Source: Agaricus subrufescens (taxonomy: Eukaryota; Basidiomycota; Agaricomycetes; Agaricales; Agaricaceae). Taken from it: a stretch of 64,000 nucleotides of DNA. Shown here one piece after another: positions 44,120-54,731 of the stretch. Each line of letters begins with the position of its first letter. Position 1 is the stretch's first letter. The stretch spans positions 1,984,001 to 2,048,000 of the forward strand of contig CM057057.1 of NCBI GenBank assembly GCA_029945375.1. Direction: 5' to 3'. Under the pieces are notes generated by a model that worked only from the letters and a program-made list of their open reading frames with translations, made no database searches and was not told the DNA's origin. Made by a program: the position numbers and the translations under genes.

Positions 44120-45740
44120 TTATCTTTCAAGGTTACTTAGGTAAGCAAGATTTGTGATAACTTTGACCATGTAGTCTCTATCCAACTGCACATTACTCAA
44201 GTGCTCATCTACATTAGCTTGGGTTATCAGCTGGTGGATGATGGGATTCTGAGACTTGTGCACCCAAAGCTTGGGTTTCGGATATGATTTTTTGGATTTT
44301 GCTCTCCTCTCATCCTCGGCCCAGCGTTTCTCCTCTTTCTCTTCCTTCTTTTTCTTCGAGACCTAAGGGCAGCATCAGCTACTAGTATATATATCATAGT
44401 CCAAAGTCCTTACCTCAGCAAGCCTGGGTATTTTGGTACTCAGGACATAGCAAAATTCTTTAATTGTTGCCACCCTTGCTTTGTATACCTCCCTTTCTTT
44501 GTTACTTTCATCAACCAAAGTTTGCAGTTTCTCCAACAATCCATCTATTCCATTATCACCAGCTAGTACTTCCTTTGTAATGTTCTTGCTTTTAAGGTTG
44601 TAACCAAAATCAAGAAGCAGTGAGCTCAGTAAGGACATATTGCTAATATATTCAATGTATCGAACGTCAACTGTATCAATGATGTGATACTCAAATTGGG
44701 CTGTGGGGAACCAGTTGCGATGAGTGTGCCAGACTTCATGAAGATGCCATATTCCCCAGACATCCCATTCCCAGTGGGGAACTTCCAGCCGAAACACTTT
44801 CACTGCAGGAATCAAGCTGAGAGACAGTTGGTCAATATGCCACAGGCATCGACAGATAGTGAGAAGGTTTTCCGTGTGATGCCTAGCTTGTGCCTCCAAT
44901 ACATTTGCTGCTTTGACAATAGTGTCCCAGATAGGGGTCAAGCCTCCTGGACCAAGGTGAAAACTCCTATGTAAGTTATCCATAAAATTGACGTCGTGAC
45001 CCTGCAGACTGGCCGCTCCCATAACCAGCATAAAGTGCAAGTTGTCTTGTAGTTTGATGAGATCAAGATGGAGCTGCTTGACAATGTTTGATGGTACCAA
45101 TGTGAAGAGGTCTGTCGGTGGCGGGAACTGGGAGAGAGACTCCTCAATCTCCTTGATGGTTGCAGCTGGATTCACATATTGGCCTATAGCTACACGGCGG
45201 TACTTGACCCCTACCATCAGTGTTGTGCTGCCACTTGTTGGCAAGGACACTTACCCAATTAGAGTCTTCATTGACCTCTATGTTTCTTGTGTATTTGCCC
45301 AAGTCAATGACATTGAGGTCTAGAGTGGAGCTGCCATTGGCATGTTTCTTTGTGATGCAGTTACGTAGATCTTCCACAATCATCTGTCTCAGTTCCTCAG
45401 CCATATACTTCATGGCCAAAGTAACATAGCTGACAAGGCTGGCCATTGTCAGCTTTGTTTTGACTCTGACGTGATAGTGAGTTACTAGCGAGTCAAATAG
45501 TGCTCTGACTTACTCTTCGTCACTAGGTACATTCCTAGTACCCTTGTCCACAGCCAATGTTTCTGGAATCATCACTATGCAGAACTCAAGTGATTTCTCC
45601 ACCGCAGTATCTGCCAATTTTGCTTTCTTAGATGGGGGTAACTCCATCTCATCACCCTTAGACTTCTCGTTAGTCTTGGACCTGGTTTGCCCTCACATTG
45701 ACTTTCTTGTGTTTTGGGTCGGAAGTTGTGTTGTAGACAT
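44120..45740 (-). pseudogene. Unknown gene in the 11.5-kb transposon
   Basis: Not recognised. The ATG at 45740 opens MSTTQLPTQNTRKSM, then TGA (45693-45695), then a basic stretch (PPSKKAKLAD). After an intron comes MASLVSYVTLAMKYMAEELR; a later 291-codon frame carries helical, Leu/Trp-rich sequence (WDVWGIWHLHEVWHTHRNWF); after a final intron the end is highly charged (KKKKEEKEEKRWAEDERR) to TAA at 44120-44122. One intermediate splice does not close in frame. A Cys/His-rich exon-like frame at 46100-46339 (CVCGCTMDRHYAWDDE) might be its N-terminal exon or a separate gene. Presumed cargo. Confidence 0.45.
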
Positions 45741-46694
45741 CTTCTCTGCCTTGCCTTCATAGATCTTTTATTGCATTTCAACCACATGAAGGTGTATAGT
45801 ACAATAATCAACTCACTTTGGTGCCGGGATCCACACAGAGGTGAGAACGCAACCCTTCCTGCTGGTGCCTCTTCACAATTTGGCAAACATTGGCAAACAG
45901 GTTGGTACCTGTACCCCCTGGGCTCTCATCATCCAATGATACACATACAGAAGTCGTGCTGGGGGTTGGATAACTCTGCCAAGGGCGAGACTGAGGCACA
46001 ATTAGCAAAGGGGTGTACAACCACTATTGGCTTTACCTTTGATGCTGTAGGTTTGTTAGATGACGGGGGAAAGCTCTGACGCTGCTGTGATGCACAATAT
46101 TAATGTAATGTTATTATTGTCATCTCTTGTGTACTTACAGATCCCGTACCTGGGGCCGTCTCTGTACTTTCATCATCCCATGCATAGTGACGGTCCATGG
46201 TGCATCCACATACACACCAGACCCCTTCAGGTGTTGCATCCTTAGGCAAGGCAGTCTCTGGCATGAAGATGAGGCATTTACCCTGCAACCGACAACACAT
46301 GTTTGTGCATCTCTGAAGACACATGAACAGGTCAGTCATTGGTAGCTGATGTGTCGTAAGTCAATAGTGGTGTCGATAGGCCAAGGGTGAATGACACGTA
46401 CAAAGGACTCTCAACCAGGCCATGTTGTCACCAACAAGTTTTTGTCATCCTTGACTTGACAACTGCCGCCCATTTACAGGGGTAGCCCCTGTCCATGTCT
46501 TTCGACTACGCAAGGCAATAGGCTGTCCCTTCATGCACGCAAGCATCACGAAGCGGTCCCACATTGGCCCTCACCAGTGCATTTCAGAATACAACATCTT
46601 GTGCTACAGAACTGTACATAGCTAGCCCTTTTTGCCACCGACCCCCTCCAACTATAGGGGTTCCCACTCCATCTTTGCCAGTCATTTCCTCCTG

Positions 46695-47835
46695 TCATAT
46701 TTGAAATTTGGCAGGGTCATCTGACTTCAATGACATGAGCATTCGGAAGTCATTCTCCACAAATCGGAAGATGCTCCCCAAGCTGTAAAATGTGACTGAT
46801 GCCCTTTTGTCCTCAGGTCCTATTGGCACATTGCTGTGAGTGATGACAGCTGAAGGAATCAACATGGTAGATCTGGCAGGAAATTCTATGACCAAACAAG
46901 GCTCATGTAGGACAAGATGTCCACCCATGGTAGCATCAAACTCTCCTAACACTACTACTGCGCACCAGCCAAAAGAAAGGTTGTGATGGTCACGATGAGG
47001 GACTGTAACTACACTATGTCCATAGTTCTGGAACATAGAACTGAAAACTGACGAGTGTAGCTCTGCATAGTTCTTGTATTTGAGCGTCTTTCTTCTTCTT
47101 CTGTCTCAGATGAGATCCATTCTTCTTTGGCAGCTTCAAAGTGAGGGGCATACAAGGTATGCAAGGAGGGGACATTGTTCCTGGAAGCATGTGTGGATGG
47201 CTTTGGTGGCTAAGTGATTGACACTGATCAGGTTCACTAGGTGCCAGAGTTTCTTGGCACAGAGTTTGGATATTCTCCTCTTTCTGGCCTGTGGTTATGA
47301 ACACCTGTGTGTTGGTAGGTGGTGCTTGGCAGTTGTTGAAGATCTCATACAACACCTGCTCCTCCTGCTCGACTGCCCTTTGAACCAGGAGCTCTAGTTG
47401 GTGTTGAGGGAAGGTGGGATAGTCAGAGCAACCAGCATATTCACGGCCATGACGGGTCTGCAAGATTATTGAGTCATTACCAAGAAAAATAAGACAAGCA
47501 CCCAGTAACACATACTGTGCTCTGTACATATCCTGTCACAGCCATGTGGAAGAATTCAAGCAGGAGAGCGAGGCACTACACGTGTGCAAGGGCTGACTAG
47601 GTCCAGGGAGCAGTCTTTGGACAACTGGAGCGCGTAGTGCCTGCAAACACCACCAAGCTCTACCCTGTGATCTTGTGTTGCACATAGCCTGTACATCAAA
47701 GGACATGCATGAACTTGATACGATGGAGTATGTGGTGGAACCGGTGACCTTGTGATCTGAGAAGGGGATTGTATTGAGCCATGTGATCATGATCAAAAAT
47801 GTGGCCTTGAGATGTCGCATATAATTAGATGGCAT
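46695..47835 (-). pseudogene. TET/JBP-like 2-oxoglutarate/Fe(II) dioxygenase, damaged
   Basis: TET/JBP enzymes oxidise 5-methylcytosine or thymine in DNA; fungal members are often carried by transposons. The catalytic part reads SSVFSSMFQNYGHSVVTVPH then RDHHNLSFGWCAVVVLGEFD, with the HxD iron ligands in PHRDHH, followed by GGHLVLHEPCLVIEFP, the distal His in SAVITHSNVPI and SVTFYSLGSIFRFVENDF. Upstream, YRAQYVLLGACLIFLGNDSI and YPTFPQHQLE match the usual N-terminal half. The two halves are in different frames around 47036-47100, so there is either an unrecognised intron or a frameshift; the very N-terminal frame is also separate. Probably inactive in this copy. Confidence 0.65.
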
Positions 47836-48444
47836 GGTAGACAGGGGAGAATTTGAGACTCTGGTGAATCCCAGCCATCAAAAAAAGAAGAATATGACTC
47901 TGGGGAATCCCAGCTGTTGCAAACAGTGATGTGCTATAGAAGATCAGTGTTGAGGATGACAGTGGGGAAGCCCAGTAGTCACCACCCACAAACATGCGTA
48001 ATCAGAAGCCTGTTCAGTTTTCTTATGAGCCATGTTTGCAAGATACAGGGGTCACATAAGAACACTCACCAAAATGCTGCCGTGATACATGGGTGATGAT
48101 GAGAGAGTGCTCATATGGTGCTGTGACAATGTTACTGTCAGCACATGACTGTAAAGTTTATCAAAGTTGAATGACCCTGACAAAGAGGTGGGGTTTCTAT
48201 TAATAACTCTCACCATCTTTTTTTCCTCCCCCATCGACTACTTAGCACGAGCCATGCTGTTGTCCAGGCCTTGACTCTCTGTAAGTCTCTGATTAATAAT
48301 TATCACCTCATTTTTTACGAGTGGCCTTCTCCAACAGACGCGCATTGACTACTTAGTGCGAGCCCTGTTTGTGTTCCTACTCATTATCGAGCATAGCCAG
48401 GATACCACTGTCACTTCTGGGCTTCTCCAGAGCAATCTCTTTCA
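47836..48444. other. Divergent region between TET/JBP-like and plus-strand cargo gene
   Basis: About 600 bp without a gene. It contains near-repeats of a GGGGAATCCCAG/GGGGAAGCCCAG word (around 47870-47975) and CTTAGCACGAGCC/CTTAGTGCGAGCC (48242 and 48352). Confidence 0.35.
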
Positions 48445-51248
48445 TTGCAACAACAGGGCTTCCCCTGGGTCTTCAACATTATAATTTCATTTACTTTCAA
48501 TTCACCACAATCCAACACCTTGTCCACGCAACTGCTTGAAGGCATGTTATTGTCACAGTCATGGCCCTCGTCCTCTTTGCAGTGGTCTATGATGGAACCA
48601 GAAGGTCAGGTCACTGTTGTCAATGGCAACCTTTACTTTTCACCAAACTGTCGGAGAAGAATATCCACTATACCTGCATTGCCCCAGCCTTGGAAGTTTG
48701 TAGAGAGAGTTTCTGCTGTCATCGAATTTCAGGAGGCACATTGGTGGACTACAGGAACAGAGTGGCTTGGATTTGTACCTAGACAACCTGTGCCCTATGC
48801 GGGTGTCTGGTTCGGGCCCCTAAACATCATACCCAATTGATTACTGTGTGAGAATCAAAAAGAGTATGGCTTACTAGTGTTTTATAGCAAAAAATGGCTC
48901 GAGATCGACTCCATGGTTTGGGAAACTTGTGAGATTCTTCGTGAGTCATACCATTTACGATACACCCTTCCATTTCCTCCCCGACGGTGAGGTTATCACA
49001 AAATGTACTCATCATGGAGCGAGGCAATGTGACACATCACCGAAGGTTGGGACTGGTTTGCCATGTGGCTGGGGATATTGTATTGGTCCACAAGAAAGAT
49101 ACCAAATGGCCCAGACTTTGCTGAAGGAATGTCACTGCCCGATTGGTTCAAAACTGTTGTATTCAAGAGGTCACAGCATTTGAATGGAACCTATGTAGAT
49201 GCCATCTGTACATCACAACTTCTGCAGAATTGGTGGCAAATTGACCGTGTGGGCTTGTTTCTGAACCACCCCGCCAATGCCCTTACTCAGCCTTTGGCAC
49301 AGTGGTTTGTTGATCAGAATGTGCCTATATGGTATCGCTGGGGAGACAGAGAACACCACAGCTCTTCCACACTCTGTGACTTCAAGCTTCTCTGGCCAAC
49401 TCCCGAACAACTGCAGACAGCAATGACTTGGATATCTGCCTCCCCCGGCCCTGCCAACTCCTCTTATTTTGTGGACCACAGGGAAGAGGAGGCCCCAGAC
49501 TACAACTTCACTCCCTTCTCCCTTCAACTGCCTTGCGTTGATGAAACCAGCCCTCCTCATCACGTCACTCTAACATTGGCTGGATTGCAGCCACTAGCAT
49601 CTGTTGATAATACTGCTTCAGAGCCAACTCTGAACAATCCACACACATTCATCAACAACAAAGGGTTACCCAAAACAAGCTATGGGTCTGGACGGTCAGT
49701 CTGGGAGCCTTTCTTTGAAAAGCAAGAGGAAAGGCACCACCGCAAACTTGAGAAAGAAATGGCAAAACAGAAACAAGCTCATGAATCACATATGTGACAG
49801 CCTCCCAGGACTTCGTGCCCAGTTTTCGTTTGGGATTGGAACGATGACAAACCTCCCAAATTTGAAAGGTCCCATGTCAGAAATGACGAACGTGAAGAGA
49901 CCCTCAACAGCTATAGCGACAAGCAATTGAGGTATAATGCATTTGACAATGAGTGGGATTGTTGTCATGAATGGGAAGAAGATCTTGAAGAGGAAGAGGT
50001 ACCTGTGGCGCCTCAGCTACAGCAACCAAAATCAGCAGACGAGAGATTGACAGACCACCTGGCGACAGAAGTCTGTTGTCTGCTATACAAGTATTATGGC
50101 TGGGTTGCGCCCTTACCCTTGCCATTCCCTGACAATACCTCCATTCTGGAAAATGACCGCAAATCATTGATAGTGGTCCTCAGCCTACAAAGTGTGTCAA
50201 CTGGGAGTCCGTTATTTGATACACCCATTGCCAAAGCGGCTATGCCATTCATCAAGGTTCTGGCATTGAAAGAGATGGAGCATCCTTTACCATTGCAATG
50301 GGATTTGGCTGAGCAAAACTGACTCTGTATCAAAAACTGCAGGTCACTAAAGTATATTTGAACACTGACACAAGAGAAAGCTACGTGGTACATGTTTGAC
50401 TTTGGATCATTGAGGACAGTATCATGGAACTTGGCTGTTCCAACGGCTGCTGTGGCACTGCTAGTGTGTCGCCTGGCTGACAAACTCAATGAGCCTGCAA
50501 AGAATTGACTCAATGAGATGGCGGTCACACAGGAGCTGGTCTGGTCATGGAGAGTATTAAATTCCACACCATGGTTCGTCAAGATACGCTGGGCCCTGTG
50601 GACCCTGAGCCTCCCACTTCTATGTACCTGCCAATGCAATTGTCTGGGCATCAATTCAACATTCAAGATCATGATTTCTACCAGTATCAATGCAATGAAA
50701 TCATGTCCTCACCCAGAACTTGAGCAGCTTTGATGCGAGGGGGCTTCATGAGACACATTGCCCTTCGTTACATGAAAGTATCCAAATCTCTACGAGGACC
50801 CTGTGGGCTATATGAAGATCCAAGTCATATGTTTATCACTAAGGATGTCAATGGTGTACAGTATGTTGATGATGAGTTGTCTGATGCAGAATACAATATG
50901 TTGGCGGGATTATATTACAAGTTCACAGGTATGTCTACATATATTTCTCTCTACCTCTCTTACACTTTGACAAGTGAGGCAAGCAAAGTCGCAAAGGTAT
51001 GTTGGTATCCTCAAGCCTGGGTCTTTGAAGGCAGTGGACTGGATGTCGGTCATTGGACTGAGCACGCTGAGGCTTTCTGGAATAAAAGGTCAAACGCTAT
51101 TCTCAATGACAATGTCAATAATAACCTGCATGTCCCTCTCAACATAAATGATTGGCAGTCAAAGCTGAGAGGATTAGCAGACGCCAGGAGAGCATGGGCC
51201 AAAGTAGAGATCTGGTCAAAGGAATTCTTGAGCAAGCATATTGTCTAA
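48445..51248 (+). pseudogene. Conserved Agaricomycete repeat-associated gene, riddled with TGA stops
   Basis: One reading frame stays coding from about 48560 to 50730 and is cut only by seven TGA codons (48838, 48988, 49030, 49795, 50320, 50359, 50506); no TAA or TAG occurs in it. Segments resemble a protein family common in mushroom genomes near transposons: LNHPANALTQPLAQWFVDQN, WYRWGDREHH, RYNAFDNEWDCCHEWEEDLE, then LLYKYYGWVAP and ATWYMFDFGSLRTVSWN. A one-base lo­ss near 50727 moves the frame to LMRGGFMRHIAL, then YVDDELSDAEYN and WVFEGSGLDVGHWTEHAEAFW, ending TAA at 51246-51248. Function unknown; I treat it as cargo of the 11.5-kb element. Confidence 0.6.
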
Positions 51249-52674
51249 AGCCATGAGTAGTGTATGCTTCTTGGCGTTTTCTACTTTTATTTTCTTGGGA
51301 CTTTACTGAGGATTTCTGTATCTTGATGCTGTTATACATAATGTTCATCTAGCGCTATCTCATTTTGTAGCATACCGCCAAAGTGAATCAAGATCATGGT
51401 AGCTATGATCAAATGGTAAAGAAAACCCGGTTCAATTTTGAGAGTAGCCTCAAACATGGTCTCAACACGGGCACATATAATGTGGCCGTATATCTAACCG
51501 TTAAGAGGCCTAGTGCAACGTCCTGGATATTCTGAGATGCCTTGGGCTGTTGATGCACACATAGGGTAAGTCTGTACAAGGAACTCATTTACCTCTTGAA
51601 CTATGGTTATCTTTCCCATGTGCTGCTCGATATCTTCATAAGTCACATAACCATGGTGAGTTCAAATTATTGTGCATAGCTGTTTGGCCTTTTTAATATA
51701 ACTTAGGTGTGTATGCGTTGACTTCTTCTATCTGTTCTCCTCTGACCTTTGCTTAATTCATCCACCAATGCTACTCCCCATGCTTGCTGGGCTAAAATCA
51801 CTGCACATCCATCTCTGTCGATGGTGTACACCCCAAATTTGTGTGTTGTCATCAGGGCCCCCCATGCCATCGAGGGCAGATCAAAAAATGCAATCCATCC
51901 CAGTGTATCGCTTGGCAACTCTGAATCCCAAAGGTCAAGAAATGAAGGAGATCAATGAGGCTATGGAGCGTGCGATGTTGCAGACTTGGCAGAAGGTGAG
52001 GAGGTACGCAGGTAGAAAATGGGTTTCGGCTGTCCTCTGGGCACAAATCAGGTCTGTCCCTTTTTCTCCATCTATACATTATTTTACATGATACCAGATG
52101 TGGTTTTCACCGCTCTGGTCCCCCTGGATCTATCTCCGAGGTTTTACATGCAACAGTCTGTGTTTTTGACAAGGATGGGTGGCATGTAGGAGGAATACAT
52201 GCCCCAAAGGATCGCAACATACACACAACCTTTAGAGGCAGTATTCACAAAGCCTCTTATCACAGCAAAGACAATATCAAGAAGTATTTCATTTTCTCTG
52301 TCAGTGTTGCTCACTAGTTGTTTGTTCTGGTGTATGGCTCACTCTACAGAACTTTCTTCTTTGACAAAAGGTAAACGTACTTTGCAGACGCATACTGCTA
52401 TTTATACACACCATATAGTAGAGTGACAGAAGTAAAAATAGCCTCAATACATTCGATTGTGACATTTGAACTGATGTGAACACACGGTTTCGGGATGGCC
52501 GTGGCATGGTTCCCAGTTGCCGCAATCATCTGTCTTGGCAGTTTCAGCCTTCAATTTTCAGATGTTTCATTTTGTTCAATAAATAATTTGGAACTTCCGG
52601 GAACTTTTGAATGTATTTTGGAACCTTCAAAATTTCCTGTAAGTTTCAAATTTCGATTTCAGGAAGTTCAAAGT
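51249..52674. other. Decayed right part of the 11.5-kb transposon
   Basis: Mostly non-coding. A 74-codon stretch without ATG at 52097-52318 (plus) reads RCGFHRSGPPGSI, then VCVFDKDGWHVGGIHAPKDR and ends in TAG; it looks like the remains of a further exon. The rest is AT-rich. Confidence 0.35.
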
Positions 52675-52750
52675 TGGCTTGCGAAAGTTCATTTTTTGTA
52701 AATGTTTAAAAGTTTGCGTGTCCAATTTTTTGAACACTATGTGTGCCATA
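52675..52750 (-). repeat. Right TIR of the 11.5-kb transposon
   Basis: Inverse partner of 41266-41341, with a few substitutions and short gaps. The last bases on the plus strand are ACACTATGTGTGCCATA. Confidence 0.7.
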
Positions 52751-52903
52751 ATAATACCTTAAACAACACTGTTAATCAGCATAATAAATCTAATGTGTAT
52801 TTGCTTGAAACTGTACCCTCATCATAAATACATCTCATTGGTTCTGTGCTTCCATAAGAGAATTTATCTGTGAAAAATAAAATATTATCCTACATAAGGC
52901 ATG

Positions 52904-53195
52904 TGTTACGATCTATTTCCGTTACCGTCCCCTGACCCAGGACTATATGCTGCTACTCCACACCCATATGCTCGCCTTGCCTATCTCGTATACTTGTTCT
53001 CATCGTTAGTCAGACACCTCAGGTATACTTACTCAGCCCGACTTCTTCTTCTATTATTAGGTAGTTGACTCTTCTATAAGTAGTGTAGTTATACTCTGTA
53101 TTTCCTTATGCTTTACCAACTTGCTATATTCCCTTATCGCTCTCAAGTCTTTGCCCTAAGTTGCAACCTGAGCTAATCGCTATAAGGTCATAACA
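52904..53195. repeat. Solo LTR, 292 bp
   Basis: Starts TGTTACGATC and ends GGTCATAACA, so it has the TG...CA ends and a 5-bp inverted terminal TGTTA/TAACA. It is flanked on both sides by GCATG (52899-52903 and 53196-53200), a perfect 5-bp target duplication. No internal retrotransposon sequence is attached, so it is the product of recombination between two LTRs. Confidence 0.82.
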
Positions 53196-53200
53196 GCATG

Positions 53201-53571
53201 TCAGAGTTCCACTTGTCCAGTTACATTCCTCTATTATGGGATATACCATCAAAGCAATCATTACTAAAAAAAGAAAAGAAAAGAGAGAAACAAAAGAAGC
53301 CAAATGTCAGTAGGTGACATTGGAGAGCTAATAGAGAAAATATGACCTATATCATACATCAATAACAGCAGATATGAAACCCAAGTAGTTGATGTTCAAA
53401 CATCAGCCAAGCAGCCTCCAAATGGTAAAATGGTGAAAACTAGCCAAACAGAAGAAACCAACAAAACCAAGAAAAAATGAGAGGAAAACACAGATATGAA
53501 AAAAATAGGCACACACAATCAAGGGGTTTCAGCACCAAATAAAAATCTGTCCATGCAAAAGCTATTCCACT
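53201..53571. other. Spacer between solo LTR and Plavaka element
   Basis: Purine-rich and AT-rich, no coding signal or structure seen. Confidence 0.4.
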
Positions 53572-53800
53572 TGTTGGAAAACTAAATTGAACCTGATCCG
53601 ATTGGATCATGCCGGGTCATGACAGGTCAGGTGGCTGACCGGATAATGCCTGGCCAGTCAAACGTAAATCGACCAGTCGACCGGTGACCAGATCAGGCAG
53701 CACCTGATCTGTCACTCTCTTCCCGCATCAGGCCAGATCTGGCTCACCGGATCAGGCAGGGTCCCTCTGACCAGTCCAGATCTGGCAAATGGTCTGACCT
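53572..53800 (+). repeat. Left terminal and subterminal repeats of the Plavaka element
   Basis: TIR TGTTGGAAAACT plus a dense cluster of short GATC/GGTCA-containing words in both orientations (CTGATCC, TGACCGG, CAGATCTGG), probably transposase-binding sites. GC-rich against an AT-rich neighbourhood. Confidence 0.65.
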
Positions 53801-54731
53801 AGGTCATCCACTTATTCCTATTATTAATATTATTCTTATTATTATTACTATTGTATATATTCGTTATTACTATTCCCTCATTTTTCAGAATTGAAAGCAT
53901 TTCATTTTTTAAACTACATTTTACATCAGTCTCAGCCTTGTCAGGCGATGTAGTATACTAGGTCTGAATAACAAAGTAATGCGGCCAAATACAGTACAAA
54001 TGGAAGCAAGATAGGCCTGAAGTTGCTTGGGGGCAGGGGGGAGTGCTGCATCAAGTCAGTTAAGAACAAAAATTTGGACATGAATAACTTACTTCGAAAG
54101 ATGTTCAAATGAGGTGAGGGGAGAGAGAAGCAAATGGAGACAGCGCGTACTTGAAAGCGAAGATGAAAGGCAGAGAGAAATGCTATAGGATCAAAAGGAC
54201 TATTAGTGAGAGCTAGAAAAGAAGTGAAGAACAACATACCAGTATGACAAGGAAGTCGAATGGAAAGACAGGACGCGCGAGGTGGTGAGGGTAGCCATAG
54301 TGAAAAAAACCTGCGCACATAGCAAAGGTGCAAAAAGCGGGCTCAGCAGTTCTGAGCTATGTGAAGGACATGGAGGGGATAAGGTAGTGGAGAGAGTTAG
54401 AAAGCAAAACGTGCTGATGCGTCAGTACGACTTATTATATAGTCATGTTAGTCACATGACTTGCCGATGTCCTGATCTGACACAATATAACAGAAAACAA
54501 ATATGTATTCAAAAGAGAATACGTATGCTGACACAAACTGTGGAACACATTTCAAAGTAAAAAAAAAAGAATTGAATGAAAAAACTGCATACACTGAACC
54601 TATGACTTCGATGGAGCCCTGGTGCGCAACTGCCTGGCTTTAGTTGGAGCTGCTGCCATAGTGTGATGAGCAGATCGCTTTGGGGGGGCAGCAGGTTCGG
54701 AATGAGGCATGGCTGCAGGCGGCCGCCCACA

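Larger units (their letters stand above)
41266..52750. mobile_element. 11.5-kb DNA transposon with long TIRs, rve integrase and TET/JBP-like gene
   Basis: Both ends start TATGGCACACATAGTGT and stay similar (roughly 80% by eye) for at least 70 bp inward; ATAATA (41260-41265 and 52751-52756) flanks the element as a putative target duplication. Inside are four decayed genes: an rve-type integrase next to the left end, an unknown gene, a TET/JBP-like dioxygenase (all minus), and a long conserved Agaricomycete gene on the plus strand up to near the right end. I infer one element from the TIRs; nested older insertions inside are possible. Superfamily not assigned: the integrase is retroviral-like, as in Ginger-type transposons, but the ends do not obviously match those. 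Confidence 0.65.

Noticed and set aside
48838..50508. TGA reassigned as a sense codon
   Set aside because: Host genes in the window use TGA, TAG and TAA as stops (isomerase TGA, aldolase TAG, CGI121 TAA), so CGA to TGA decay is simpler.
41266..52750. Assignment of the 11.5-kb element to the KDZ superfamily because of its TET/JBP gene
   Set aside because: No KDZ transposase signature was found; the only transposase-like gene is of the rve integrase type.
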